A stretch of 64,000 bases of DNA from contig OY986436.1 of NCBI GenBank assembly GCA_963920525.1, positions 13,405,467 to 13,469,466 of the forward strand, written 5' to 3'. The stretch's first letter is position 1. Each line of letters opens with the position of its first letter. A program made the position numbers and the translations under genes. Below the pieces are notes generated by a model. The model did no database searches, was not told the DNA's origin, and worked only from the letters and a program-made list of their open reading frames with translations. Below, one piece after another: positions 1-11,769 of the stretch. This DNA comes from Dichetophora obliterata. Taxonomy: Eukaryota > Arthropoda > Insecta > Diptera > Sciomyzidae.

Positions 1-435
1 TGTGAATCGATTAAAGCCTTACAAAAAGTAACGCTGCAAAAGCGCATTAAAGTATTTATTTATTGGAAATTCTTTTTGGTTGCACAGGCAGGCCATTCAT
101 TGCATGCAAGAGGCAGTGCAACGAACAAAAAAAAAATAAAAAAAAATTAAAAAATTTCGAAAACCCAAAAATAAACAAAATAAAAATAAAAAAAACCTCA
201 AAGCTACTTGCTTGGTTCCTGCAGCAACAGATACTTTTTTGTATCTTTGAGTGGACGTGCATGATTTATGCGTATGCATTTTTCTACCTGTGACGCTCAG
301 GCAAAGGCAGTCTTCAAATTAGACAGTGTTGCCAGCTTATTGTAAAAGTGCTTTTTGGGAAAAAAACCTACAAATAATTTATAAAATTTTTTATTGCTTA
401 ATTGAAATTAAACTTGAAAAGAAAATTCGCCAGCA
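1..435. other. Non-coding sequence upstream of the exon (5' UTR or intron)
   Basis: AT-rich, with A- and T-rich runs at about 125-195. No gene is visible. The text CAGTGTTGCCAG at about 323-335 resembles the end of the hAT-type MITE at 17620, but no matching second end was found nearby. The last bases before the ATG (CGCCAG|CA) could be a splice acceptor, so the ATG exon may be a second exon rather than the transcription start exon. The pyrimidine tract is weak and this is not settled. Confidence 0.4.
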
Positions 436-705
436 ATGCTTGTCACCAGCAGTAATGAGCCGCCGCTGGAAAATGCGCGCCCTCCTTCCCGCGCCCCCTC
501 CATACTCGACAGTCCAACTCTGGCACGTGTGGAACGTGCTCGCTTGAGATTGGAAGCATCGAGTCAACAACAATTGCAACAGCAGCAGCAATTCTTCGGC
601 AACGGCAGTGGTGGCGGCGGCGGCGGCAGCAGCAGCGGCAGCGCCAGCAATGCAACCACCATGAATCGTGAGGATAGCCTAGAGCGCAGCATACTGGATC
701 CAAAG
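436..705 (+). CDS. Putative first coding exon of an unidentified host gene (90 codons)
   Basis: The reading frame starts at ATG 436 (purine at -3) and runs 90 whole codons to ...ILDPK, followed directly by a splice donor (AAG|GTTGGT, intron from 706), so the exon ends in phase 0. Read past the donor, the frame meets a stop five codons later. Composition is protein-like and unlike the surrounding AT-rich sequence: a Pro/Ser/Arg-rich start (about residues 8-25), an arginine-rich stretch, a Gln run (about 44-52), a Gly/Ser run (about 54-70), then MNREDSLERSILDPK. Such disordered N-termini are common in fly neuronal or signalling proteins, but I do not recognise the gene. No second exon is seen in the window. 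The opposite-strand frame over the same bases is judged a shadow. A chance GC-rich open frame is the alternative. Confidence 0.6.
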
Positions 706-1500
706 GTTGGTACTATTGCCTGAAAAGTTTTTGTCTATTCAAAAACTTGAATCTGGTGCTGGGCTATGTTTTGGCTTGTTTATGTGTATGAGTGTTTATG
801 TGAGCTTGCGATTTTTAACTGTGTTCAACGCTGTGTTAGCGCTAAACCAGCATTGAACTACTGAGCACGAAATGGCTAAACTAAAAAGAAAAGGATTAAA
901 AAATCTTTCTTGTTTGCTCTTTTCCTGTTTTGGTATAACTTTTTTCACAAGGGTTTAAAGAAAGGCCAACAAATTAGTTGCAAAAAAAAAATGTTTCCAA
1001 AAATTTGTATTGTTGTGTTCTTGGGTAATGTTAAGTTTTTGAAATATTCCATTCAGTCCCATAGACAAGAGGTGCTTTCGGGGCTTAAACTCATTTGCAT
1101 AGAGTTCGGATGCTTAGAATAAATCAATAGAAATAAGAAAAATCGAGGAAATTATATAAATATTTTGGCATATTTTTCTAGTGCCTTAACCCTTGCACCC
1201 GAATGGCAGCACCTCTTAGGCGAAATCCTATTCTATGAGTTATGCTATTCTATGAGGAGTTATTGTTAAAACATTATTGGACTTGGCCAGTTTTGAAAAT
1301 CTACACGGGGACTTGGCCGCTTTTGAAACCCAACCAGGGACTTAGCCACTTTTGAAACTAAAACATTTTTGAACTTAACCATATTTCTATACAAATGAAC
1401 TTAACTATTTTTGAATTTGAATAACTTATAATGAAAAGTAATAATATTAAAGAAATTAAGTTAAGCTTCAATATTTGTAAAACATATATTTTTAAATCTA
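706..1500. other. Start of the presumed long intron; no gene seen
   Basis: It opens with the donor GTTGGT and continues as AT-rich sequence without a supportable open frame. At about 1280-1390 there are loose near-repeats of 'acttggcc..ttttgaaa', which may be a degraded part of the tandem array that follows. Confidence 0.4.
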
Positions 1501-1544
1501 AATGCTTCCCAGTGAACCAAAACTACCGTTTTCGAATTCATTTA

Positions 1545-2000
1545 TGAACTTTTTCGGGTAGAAATGTTCATTTTCGGAATCATAAATGAACCCTTTTTGT
1601 ATCAATAGTCGAACTAAAATGCCTCTCAAAAATGAACCTTATTTCGTTCGGGAATGATTTAAAAAAGAACCATAAATTGTACTTTTTTTGTTCGGATATT
1701 AATTAAAAATAGAGCCATAGAAAAGTAATTTGTCGGCAGTCGGAATTGAACCCTTTTTGAATCAATCGCCGGATGAAAATGTCTCCCTGAAACGAAACTT
1801 TTTATCTTCTGAAATGAGTTAAAAAATTAATAATAGAAAATAAATTTTCGGCAATCGGAAATGAACCCTATTTAAATCAATCGCCGGACGAAAATGTCTC
1901 TCAGAAACGAACCTTTTTTTCTTCGGAAATGAGTTAGAAAATGAAGTATAGAAAAGTTATTTTTCAGCACTCGGAAATGAACACTTTTTGTATCAATCAA
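1545..2000. repeat. Diverged tandem array, part 1 (unit about 118 bp)
   Basis: A motif like 'ggaaatgaaccctttttg..tcaatcgccgga' recurs with starts near 1580, 1741, 1858 and 1975 (spacing about 161, 118, 117). Each unit also carries 'aaatgcctctcaaaaa', 'ttcggaaatgagtt' and 'catagaaaagttattttt'. The copies differ at many sites, so the array is old. It resumes at 3530. Confidence 0.6.
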
Positions 2001-2274
2001 TTTTATGAATTTTGCAAAATAAGTAAAGTTCTTATTTATAGGGAAAGTTTCAACGAATTAAATCTTCTATAGCAAGCACTTTTAAGCGACAAAATAAAAA
2101 ATCAAAAATTAAAAAAACTATCCAAAAACGTTCGCAAAACTATCACTTTACTTAAAACCTTCGCTTATGGTTCAGTGGGTTCATTAATTCTGGAAATTTT
2201 AATAATTTTTAATAATTTTAAATTAAATGTATAACCTCTAACCCAGTTCACTGAACAAAAAAGAGAAAATACTT

Positions 2275-3037
2275 CGGTGCGCGTCAATTTTCTGAAAGTT
2301 ACATTACTAATGAGAACAAAAATATTTTAAGACCCAAAAAAATTTGACTTTTAGATATTGCGCAAATCGTCTTAAGGTCATTTTGGAGTTATTTGCGACT
2401 TAACCATTTTAAATAATGTGTTGCCCGAACAAAAACACATGTGAAATTTATTTTGACGAAGAATCATTTATAATAATCTAAGCTTTTATGCGATTTTTTT
2501 ATTTCTTAAAATATGCATCTGATATTTTTTGGCGGAGCTTTAAAAATGCAACTTAACTCGTAAACAAAAATTATCGTTTTTTCACATAAAATTTTTTTTC
2601 TTATATTGTTCAGCGACGTTTGTGATTTTGTATTTTTAGACAAAGCTGAAGCTTTCTTACGATACAACATACAGCACATTTTTTGGCCATAACATGTAAA
2701 AAAAAAGAAAAGCACTACTAACATTTATTTTTCTTTATATTTATTTTTTAAAAATATGATTTTTTTGTAATGTTTTTAAAATTTTTCTAAAAACTTCGTA
2801 AAAATTCTTTAAAAAAAACGTATAAAAGCTTAAATTATTAAAAATGATTTTCCGTCAAAATATATTCCATATGTGTTTTTGTTTTGGCAACACATTATTC
2901 AAAATGGTTTAAGTCGTAAATAACTCCAAAAAGACCTTAAACCGAGATGCGCAATATCTAAAGGTCAAATTTTTTTTGGGCTTAAGGCATTTTTGTTCTT
3001 ATTAGGAATAGAACTATAAAGAAATGGACGCCCACCG
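2275..3037. mobile_element. Inverted-repeat (MITE-like) element splitting the array
   Basis: Both ends begin with a related terminal sequence (left CGGTGCGCGTCAATTT, right read inward CGGTGGGCGTCCATTT), and homology continues for about 200 bp on each side, including the shared strings 'gacttttagatattgcgcaa' and 'aacacattattcaaaatggt'. The middle is AT-rich with no open frame of note. No clean target-site duplication was found. It is best read as a non-autonomous DNA transposon of unknown superfamily. Confidence 0.6.
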
Positions 3038-3529
3038 ACGAAAAAGAGACCTATAATTTTCCTCATATAATTTTGAACTGGTCTAATAACCACTTTGCCA
3101 CTTTAGTTGAATTCAATGTAATACTTTATTTATATAAAGTGCATTTCATAATCATAAAACACTAATTTTTTTTTAAATAATTTGACGTAGAATTTTGGCA
3201 GGAAACTATTATCTTGAGAGAAAAGCCTTAAGAAAAAAAAACAAATTTCAATAAAAATTGCATTATTTTATTAATCAACAAAAAAATTTTTGAATAAAAA
3301 CATATTTTATGTTGTTTCAAAATGATAAGACACTTTTCACTTTTGTTTGAATTGTGTAAATACATAAGCATAAATTAATATTAGTATGTTTTTTTTAAAT
3401 TTTTATTACTTATTAGTAATCAATAGATACGCCACGAGCTTTTGCTATGCAAAACAATCTTTTTGTCATCGATTCAGATAACTTTTTCAAGAGGCCAAAA
3501 CTATCCAGTGAACCTAGTGAATCAAAACT

Positions 3530-3880
3530 ATCTTTTTTGAATTCATTTCTGAACCTGTTCTGGTATAAAAATTCATTTTCGACAATCATAAATGAACTCT
3601 TTTGAACTCATTCGTCGGACCAAAATGCCTCTCAAAAGTGAACTTTATTTTTTACAGAAATGAGTTTAGAAAAGAATCATAAATTGGGCTTTTTTTGTTC
3701 GGAAACGAGTTGAAAAAATAACCATTGAAAAGTTATTTTTCGCATTTAGAAGTGAACTATTTTGAACTCATTTGCCGGACTGAATCGCCTCTCAAAAACG
3801 CACCTTTTTTTGTTCGAAAACGAGTTTAAAAAACGAACCATAGAAATGCACTTTTTCAGCACTCAAAAATTAATTTTTTT
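3530..3880. repeat. Diverged tandem array, part 2
   Basis: Same motifs as the array at 1545-2000: 'aatgaactcttttgaactcattcg', 'aaaatgcctctcaaaa', 'ttcggaaacgagtt' and 'accatagaaa', here with a unit of roughly 160 bp. The inverted-repeat element at 2275-3037 and some unrelated AT-rich sequence lie between the two parts. Confidence 0.55.
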
Positions 3881-4301
3881 CAATCATAAACTGTTTTTTA
3901 TTACATATCGATAATAAGAATAAAAAGGAATTAAAAGTAATGTCAAATTATTATTTGAATTTCGTTTGAAAAAAGTATTTATCAGGGCCATCGCCAGCGA
4001 AATATTACTCACAGAACTAAATTTATTTGAAATTAGAAAACAACAAAATTAGAATTAAAACGAAAACTTTATGGGGGCATTGAACTATTTTTTAAGATTT
4101 TTATTTAACAATTTAATGAATTCAGTCCTATCAATGATGTAGTTTAATCAAAAACATAAATTAAAAAATCTTCTACCCGAAAACGTACGCAAAAAGAAGG
4201 CGAAAATTTCATGATTCTTTTTTGAACTCATTTCGGAATGTGAAAAAGTAACATTTACTATTCTGAACTTATTTATGAATAAAAAGTTGTTCGTTTATAA
4301 G

Positions 4302-4960
4302 CAGGGCTGGGATTTCGATGACATGTCATATTTTTTTGCTGCTTCTAAGACATTTCCTGCTTATTTAAAACGTCCATTTATGTTTCTTAAATTCCAAATA
4401 GGAAAAGTTTTTAGTACATTTTTGCGTAATTTTTTAAGGTTTTTAGTTTTCAGGTCATATTTACTAGATTTAGGGCATTTTTTGGTAATTTTTTGACGTT
4501 TTTAATTTTTAGAGCATTTTTCGGTTTTTACGGTCATTTTAGTGTAATTTTTAAATAACTTTTTTTTCGTACTAAAAAATGTCAAAATGAAAATTTTTAA
4601 ATATATTCCTTTAACACTAGAGTCCCCCTTCAATCAAAAACATTACTCGACAAAGGAGTAGCTTTGTTTATAGACTTCGATTAAAAAAAAGCTCTGCGCG
4701 TGTTGAAACTGACGAAAGGGTATGAAGAAAAATGAAACAAGTGTTAGATATAAACTCAGAATATGCTGGTGTAAAATAAATTTTAATTTAGTAATGTTTT
4801 TTTAAGGCAAAATTCTTTGTTTATTTTTTATGCAACTGTTTGCATTTTTTAGGTAATTTTTGTCAGTGTTTAGGTAATTTTCTGCAATTTTTAGGTAATT
4901 TTGGTAATTTTTTAGGTAATTTTTTTTGCAGTTTTTTAGGTCATCAAAATCCGAGCCCTG
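4302..4960. mobile_element. hAT-type MITE with 8-bp target-site duplication
   Basis: Terminal inverted repeats begin CAGGGCTGGGATTTCGATGA on the left and, read inward, CAGGGCTCGGATTTTGATGA on the right. The element is flanked by the perfect 8-bp direct repeat TTTATAAG (4294-4301 and 4961-4968), the size hAT transposases make. The interior is T-rich, with many copies of 'ttaggtaatttt' and 'ttaggtcat' near both ends and no transposase. Length 659 bp. Confidence 0.85.
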
Positions 4961-5395
4961 TTTATAAGTAATTATTTATGAATAAAAAATTGCTAATTTA
5001 TAAGTAATTGTTTCCTACTAAAATAATTGAAAAATGTTTCTTTTTCGGCTCAAAATAAGTTTCTTAATAATTTTGCGAAAGAATAAAATTTTTTTATAGA
5101 AATAATGTTCACGCATTTTATCTTCTCTAGAAATTTATTATAAATATATGATATATGATTCTATATATATGATAAATATGATTCTATATATATGATTGAT
5201 ATGATTCTTTATATTCCTAACCATTTTTTATAAAAAGAAGTTGAAAAATAACCTTGAAATATTTTGCACAATTATTTATTTTTTTAAAGATAATTAAAAA
5301 AAAATACCCAAATTTGAACAATTTTAAAATTTCAAGTTCAAAAATTTCCTTGATCAAACAAATGTAATGATGTGTGTTAAGTATTTATACTCTAA

Positions 5396-7543
5396 TCTAT
5401 AGTAATAAAACTCATTTTCTGTTTGTTTGTTTGTTTGTTTGGCCTTTATACAAATCTAAACGGCTCAACGGATTTTGCTCAAACTAGGTATACATATTAA
5501 GTGCATCCCAACTTAAAATGTTACATACTTAGTTTTTGCCACGCCCCCTTTAAAATTTTTCAACTAACGGTACTTTTGTTATTATAAAACTTTTTACCAT
5601 CGGAGATTTTTGTGTATTTAATTTTAAAAATTTTTTGTTATTTTGACATCAAAAACACTCACATATCTTTAAAATTGGAGATATTTTCAGTACAACGACT
5701 TTTTCATAAAACATCGTTGCCTAAGAATGAGAAAAAACGACATGAAAATCAAAGTTTTATCTCTCGATGCAAATATCTCCGCTGTCCTCTACTATATTTC
5801 ATTCAAATCTTTTTTGTTCAAAAGTTCAATAAGATCGCTTCACAAAAATAGGTTGAACTGTACCGTTAAGTCAGTGTATATATGTTGTATGATTATGTCA
5901 AAAAGGTCCAAAATATTGACTTTTTACTCAAAAAATGACTCAAAAATTGTTGTTGTTGTAAAAATGAAATCAATTAAAAATTGCACATCTGGCAGGCTAC
6001 CTTTCATATGACAAAGCATTCATTTGCAAAAATTCTTCCAGCTAAGCGCAAAAATTATTTTACTGTTTTTGTCATCAAAACAACAGGGTACTTTTGATTT
6101 TTTCGCGAAATTTATTTTTTCCAAAATGTTGTTTTTATATTTTTTACAAAAAAATCAAGCCTCAAAAATAATTTATGTGAAAAAATTACCCCAATATCTC
6201 TTTCCAATCAAAAGTTATGGCTAAAAATCTATTTTTTCATAACAGACTATTAATAAAACTTAGTTTTGTGTTAAAATTCTCTACATAGTTTGAACGTCCC
6301 ATTTATCTCTAAGAATGCAGTTGTGTGTCTAAAAAAAATTACGAACATTTTGGATTATATAATAATCTTCTTTATAGTAATCTACTTACTTTTTGCCTCC
6401 CCATCCCCGCCCCCATCCTGTTAAATTTGTTTTGTTGTGATTTGTCATTTTTCTGGCTATTGTTTCACCGTTGTCACTCCGTTCTTTATCGATGGTACTT
6501 TAAATGTTCTATATATATCACTATATCATCGAAAAGATGACTGTGAATAAGAATGCTGTAAAAGTTAATTTTTTCATGTTTAGGCCTTTTTCGGTTCAAT
6601 TGCGTACTAACCGAAAGTATGCTGAAAAGTATGCTGGAAAATATTAGAAATTAGAAGTAAGAACTGTATTACCGACACTATTCCAATATTTAGAAAAGTC
6701 GGTAACTGTAACTCAATTTTGGCTGTGTGCGAATTGATTTAAATGCGACATAAACTAAATTGGGTCGATAAGGCAGTTCTTATTAAATAATTTAGGAAAT
6801 TATCGAGCTACCTAAATGCTTCCGAAATTAGGAAGAACTGCATTATCGACACTATTTAGTTTAGGTCGCATTTAGATCAATTCGCACACAGCCTTATTAG
6901 TTCTTTTCGCAAACAGCGTAAACTTGCAGCAAATAACATAATGGCACTTCTTGCACTGTTCTTGCAGATTTTTCAGCTGGATTTATGTGGATCAACTGTT
7001 AACGTCGATAATATTGTTACAGGTTGCTGTATATACTATAATAAAAATTAAAAAGCGACTGCTTTCTTAACTTACACCTTTTTGCTAATTTACATTAAAA
7101 AACGACTGTACAATTTTTCGTATAAAATAGGAATTCAGAAGATTTAAGAAATTGCATCAACTATCAGGCTCTATTTATATTTATTTCTAATTTAGAGACA
7201 ATCCAATTGTTGTTTTCCAACTGGAAAAACTACTATAAAATTTTAGGAAGATTTTTAAAAATATGATTTTCATTAGCGAAGTGCAAGTAACATGCTTACC
7301 AGTAACCAGTAAATTCAGTTTAGAACTAAAAAACAGTTTTTGATTTTGAAAAAACCGTGATAAAATTATTTCTTCGTTAAAAAAGCTTAGTAAATTTTTT
7401 AACTAATATTTTTATAGTGGTCTCAAACTTAAATTCAACACTCTTTTACAAAATTCCAAAATTTATAAAAACATTTAATCGAAAAGTGTATATTCAAATG
7501 TTTACATAAATGACTCTCGAGTAACACCGGGTATATCAGCTAG
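5396..7543 (+). mobile_element. Non-autonomous Helitron (TC...CTAG)
   Basis: The left end reads A|TCTATAGTAATAAAACTC, followed by a (GTTT)n stretch and 'cggctcaacggattttgctcaaa', a layout typical of insect Helitrons. The right end reads ACCGGGTATATCAGCTAG|T, giving the expected 5' TC, 3' CTRR and an A/T host junction without duplication. The palindromic ACTCTCGAGT lies about 20 bases before the 3' end and may serve as the terminal hairpin. No Rep/helicase coding is visible, so it would depend on a partner. It contains the MITE at 6721-6893. The exact left boundary is less sure than the right. Confidence 0.65.
6721..6893. mobile_element. Short palindromic MITE (173 bp) inside the Helitron
   Basis: Two arms of about 60 bp are nearly exact inverted copies, starting GGCTGTGTGCGAATTGAT and ending ATCAATTCGCACACAGCC, around a spacer of about 55 bp. 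Flanks are TTT on the left and TTA on the right, which might be a decayed 3-bp duplication. A further partial copy of the inner motif (gaactgtattaccgacacta) lies just left at about 6661. Confidence 0.75.
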
Positions 7544-7559
7544 TACTAAAAAAAAGCAT

Positions 7560-8740
7560 TAAAGTTACATTAAATAATATTTTTATGTGTAATCAACTTT
7601 GCAGAAAGAAATCCCATATCCTATAAATATCATTTTGGCTTTAATAAATTTTTGTTAGTAAAAGATCTTCACATTTGCTTATTATCTTAACTTATCTATA
7701 GGCATTTTTACTTGTTGTACTGTAAAAGAACTTAGTTCTTATTTGTGCTAATATATAAATACAAATACACATACAAAAAAAAATACATGCAAAATTCTGG
7801 CTACGCAACTGATTACTTTATTATTTAGATTTATTCTGGTAGATACTTTTGGAACAACATATTTTCAAAATTAAAATTAAATATTTTAGAACATGTTTTT
7901 GTCAAAAAAATTTTCCATTAATTTTTAAACTTTTTTTATGCTCATTCCAGAAATTTAGGCCAAAATTTAATTTTTTTATCACTTCTTTTTTATCTCTCGA
8001 TACTTGAAATTTAAATATTTATCTTGAAATTTTCTTAATAATACGAGTTATAAACTGCTTATCGTTTGATTCAAGCTAACAAACTCATTCATGCATTCGA
8101 GTTTTGAGTCAGATTTCGTTAGAAATAAAAATAATCTTCAGATAATTTTATTTGTTAAAGGTGTGTCATTAATAAAAATTTGTTGAATTTAAATTCTTAT
8201 CATTTCAGGTTACACTGTTCGACAGTTTGCAACCTTTTTCGGTTGAAGACTTCGATCAACGGATTGTGGTAGTGTACAAAAAAAACCTTTACGGGTATTG
8301 TCGTTTGAAAAAGTTTTCGTCTGAGTAATTTTTAATACAGATTTATAATTAACTCAAAACTTTTTTATTTTTTTACATACAAGGTATTACAACTACTTAA
8401 TATATATACCTTTGACATACGTATAGTTGTTGTGTTCCCAGTCATATAGTGAAATATTATAAGAAATATTTTAACCCACTACCGCTTTTTTATGGTTTTT
8501 TAACTTCTTTGAACATTTATTAAAATAAGGTTTCGAAAAAATGTGCTTAAACATAGTCTTAAGTGTTTAATTATTTAATAAAATGCGCCTTTAATAGTTT
8601 TATTATAAGACTCTTTGGACAATATTTTTCTAAGGCATACTTTTATAAAGAAAAATAGTTAGTTTTTAATTAATTCCTATAAAAATCGATAGAGATTTCC
8701 ATTGAATAATTTTGAGCAGTTTTAAAATTAAGCTTGTTTG
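7560..8740. other. AT-rich non-coding stretch, nothing recognised
   Basis: No open frame with protein-like composition, no terminal repeats and no RNA gene were seen. Confidence 0.4.
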
Positions 8741-8742
8741 TC

Positions 8743-9096
8743 GGCCTTTATAGTCTATCGGAGAGTGCGCTAGACTATCAACCCAGAGGTCCCTGGTTTG
8801 AATCCGGGTTTGGGCATGGTTCTTTTTACGTTCTTTGTTCTTTCCTACACTTAAGAACTATGGAAAACTAAAAATCCACAACTAAATTGTGGAAGATAAG
8901 GTTTAAAGGACAGGAACAACTAAGGGCTGGACATGATTGCCGAGGTTAAGGCATAACGCTAGCCTCGGTTAAAAGTAATTCAAATTGTCTTTCACGGTTG
9001 TTTCGCCTAATCAATAATCCCCTTTCCTTTCAGGTCAAAGACCAAACCTTGTTTGTATAAGGAGCAGGCCTTAGTTCTTTGAACTTTTTTTTTTTT
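8743..9096 (+). mobile_element. tRNA-derived SINE, copy 1
   Basis: The head is tRNA-like: an A-box-like TAGTCTATCGG at about 8751, a B box GGTTTGAATCC at about 8799 within a TΨC-type stem (CTGG.TTTGAAT.CCGGG), and a partly pairing acceptor (GCC.../...GGC). A shared body follows ('tttctttgttctttc', 'aatccacaac', 'ggacaggaacaact', 'ggttaaggcataac', 'tttcctttcaggtcaaag'), ending in a T run. The same head and body recur at 25065-25457, so this is a repeat family and not a working tRNA gene. RNA polymerase III would be expected to transcribe it from the internal boxes. Confidence 0.8.
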
Positions 9097-9099
9097 AAT

Positions 9100-9588
9100 T
9101 ATTTTTCTACACAAATATAGGCTGTTGACAAATCATATTCAAAGAAAAGTTAAATTTACCAAGCAACATTTTTATAGAATTTTTTAACCCTTAACGACTA
9201 CGATAAAGTCGTTAAAAATACATAAAAACGCACGCTAGAGGTTTAAAATATCCAACACAAATATGTCACATAAAATTCTACTTAAGATTTGCGAACACAA
9301 CAACTATGCCAAAGATTATATTTTGTAGTTATCTTACTCTTTATGTTAATAAGTTGCAAAATTTTTAATTAAAGTTGTAAGAATAAATTGAAAATCTATG
9401 TTAAAAATTAAAAAAGTTTAAATATTCGTTGGTCGAAAGCCGTAATTATTTTGGTTGTTAGACTGTGTTATAAAAACATATTAACATTAAATACTTGAAA
9501 ATCTATTTTAAAAAAAAGAAAAATATGTTACAAAATATTTATTTTCTATTGTGTATTGAGAAGCTTTTTTTTTTTTAATTGAAAAAAT
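9100..9588. other. AT-rich non-coding stretch, nothing recognised
   Basis: No gene or repeat boundary is visible. It ends at the (ATTT)n tail of the minus-strand LINE. Confidence 0.4.
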
Positions 9589-10080
9589 TTATTTATTTAT
9601 TTATTTATTGGCCAAGCAAGGCAATTTACTTATTCTAACAGGTTTGTTTATTTTTTTTCTTTTATTTTTTTTCTCCCATTTCTTTGTTTTGGTGTTCGAA
9701 GATATGCAAATCAATGTGGGCGTAATCCGCCCACCTGATCGACATGAATTCAAAACACGTCAAAAAGAAAAGGAGAGAAGAAAAGAAAAAAGAAAAGGAA
9801 CTTACATGCTAACATATTTTATACATAGTAGTATAGCTAAGAATTTTATTTGATAAGAATAGAAGAGATCTGAGAAGGGTATATGGAATTGGACTGGCTA
9901 TTTATTATCTTAGCATTTTATTCTTAATGTCTAAAAGGACAATAAATGAAGAGCGCAGGATTTTTGGGCTTTTAGTAGGGAAAAAAGATTTGGAGAAGGC
10001 ATGCTTAATTATGGCATGGACTTCTTAATGAAGGCATGGACTTCATTAAGATTTCAAACCTAGTTGCTTGAAGGAAGGTA

Positions 10081-10435
10081 TTATGACGGAAATAGGGACT
10101 TGGAAAGATTTTTCTTAAAAGTTAATTTAGACATAGGGGGTGAATAGTACTCGCTGATATTATTGAATTCTCTACAGCACCTATTTATCGGCTCATTTCT
10201 TGCGTAGACAGTGTGATGTTGATATTCATTTAATAGTCGTGTATGCCGTGTATGTCTGATCGGGTCATTAAATCGTATCTTGTTTGATATATACTTGCTA
10301 TCAACAACACCGTTAATGATATCGAAGGTGAAACATGAACTAAGTAAAGTCCTTCTTGTTGAAAGGGGCATTAAATTCAGAAGGCTAAGCCTAAATTCAT
10401 AAGGTGGCAATATATTGTACTCACGGGGGTTAATA
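10081..10435 (-). pseudogene. LINE-A ORF2 C-terminal domain
   Basis: This frame picks up the LINE protein on the far side of the mariner insertion and runs about 117 residues to its stop. It contains the typical CR1/Jockey C-terminal pattern: LPPYEFRLSLLNLMPL, then TRRTLLSSCFTFDIINGVVD, R..HTR.., and a late LTFKKNLSKS. These C-terminal segments have no catalytic role that I know of and are thought to help bind RNA or the target. It is intact as a frame but cut off from the rest of the protein. Confidence 0.8.
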
Positions 10436-11767
10436 CGAGGTGTGTTCAAAAAGTACTCGGAATTTTCTTTTTTTTTCAAAAAAATATTTATTTATTCGTC
10501 TACATCAATGTGGTCCCCTTCAAAGTATTCCCCCCAGATATAATACACTTATGCCAGCGTTTTTTCCAATCTTCGAAGCACTCTTGATATTCACTTTTTG
10601 ATATGTCCTTGAGCACTCTCAGCGATTCGGCCTTTATTTCTTCAATCGAGGAAAAACGCCGTCCTTTCATGCGTCTCTTAATTTTTGGGAACAGGAAAAA
10701 GTCACACGGAGCCATATCTGGTGAATATGGAGGTTGGGGCATGACTACGGTATTGTTTTTGGCCAAAAAATTACGAACAAGCAACGACGAGTGAGCAGGT
10801 GCGTTATCGTGATGCAAAAGCCATGAATTGTTTTTCCATAAATCGGAGCGTTTTTTTCGGATTGCTTCACGCAAACGTCGCATTACTTCAAGGTAATACT
10901 CCATATTAACCGTACGACCTTGTGGTAAGAACTCTTGATGCACTATGCCATTATAATCGAAGAAAACAGTAAGCAAAACCTTGACATTTGATCGAACTTG
11001 ACTTGCTTTTTTCGCTCTTGGTGACGTTGGATGCTTCCAGGTGACGATTGTGCTTTGGTTTCGACATCATAACAGTACACCCATGTTTCATCACCAGTTA
11101 TGACCCTTTCAAGCAAACTTGGATCGTCGTTGTTGTCATTTAACAGCTCCTGAGCGATGTTCATGCGATTGTTTTTTTGGTCAAAATTCAGCAGTTTTGG
11201 AATAAATTTTGCTGACACTCGTTTCATGCCCAAAACATTTGAAAAAATGTTATGACATGAGCCAATTGATACGCCAAATTCATCAGCAACTTCTATAATT
11301 GTGATTCGGCGATCATTCATAACCATTTTTTCCACTTTTTTCACATTTTCATCGATTATTGACGTGCTGGGTCGACCGGAGCGTTCGTCATCTTCAACGT
11401 CTTCGCGGCCATCTTGGAAACGCTTATACCACTCGTAAACACTTGTTTTTTTTCATAGCAGACTCACCATATGCTTTTTGTAACATTTCACACACGTTGT
11501 TACACTTAATTTAATTTTTTACGCAAAATTTAATACAAATTCTTTGACTCTTCAATTCTTCCATTGTTTAAACAAGCAAAAATCGCCGAGCTCATAAAAA
11601 CCGTCGAACCTTAGCGACTACCACAGACAAAGTAAACAGTCAATATAGCGGAAATTTTCATCATACTTTAGGGGCATGTATACCAACACAATAAAAAAAA
11701 TTTCGACAGTCGGACTCTCCAGACCCGCGAAATTTAAAAATTCCGGGTACTTTTTGAACACACCTCG
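10436..11767 (-). mobile_element. Full-length mariner (DD34D), TA target-site duplication
   Basis: Terminal inverted repeats of about 30 bp start CGAGGTGTGTTCAAAAAGTA on the left and, read inward, CGAGGTGTGTTCAAAAAGTA on the right. They are flanked by TA at 10434-10435 and 11768-11769. The 1332 bp length is typical of complete mariners. It lies inside LINE-A, whose protein resumes on the other side, so it is the younger insertion. Confidence 0.95.
10492..11564 (-). pseudogene. Mariner transposase (DD34D), frameshifted
   Basis: Cut-and-paste transposase that would bind the terminal repeats and move the element within the nucleus. The start is ATG at 11564 (MEELKSQRICIKFCV...). An N-terminal helix-turn-helix region is followed by ERSGRPS and DRRITIIEVADEFGVS. 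The catalytic triad is readable: VITGDETWVY, then WLLHHDNAPAH, then YSPDMAPCDFF, with 34 residues between the second and third Asp. The C-terminal end EYFEGDHIDVDE-stop is found at 10494. Breaks: a frameshift near 11510, one in the A run near 11450, one or more between about 11050 and 10976, and one lost G in a G run near 10530. It is therefore inactive although all three Asp codons remain. Confidence 0.92.
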
Positions 11768-11769
11768 TA

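Noticed and set aside
443..703. 86-codon minus-strand frame over the host exon
   Set aside because: Cys/Arg-rich composition is the mirror of the Gln/Gly/Ser codons; the plus-strand frame has the ATG context and splice donor.
4275..4496. 73-codon open frame
   Set aside because: It spans the end of the hAT-type MITE and reads T-rich filler as Phe/Leu.
8743..8830. Possible functional tRNA gene
   Set aside because: A and B boxes are good, but the anticodon arm pairs poorly, and the same head plus a 270-bp body recurs at 25065, so it is a SINE.
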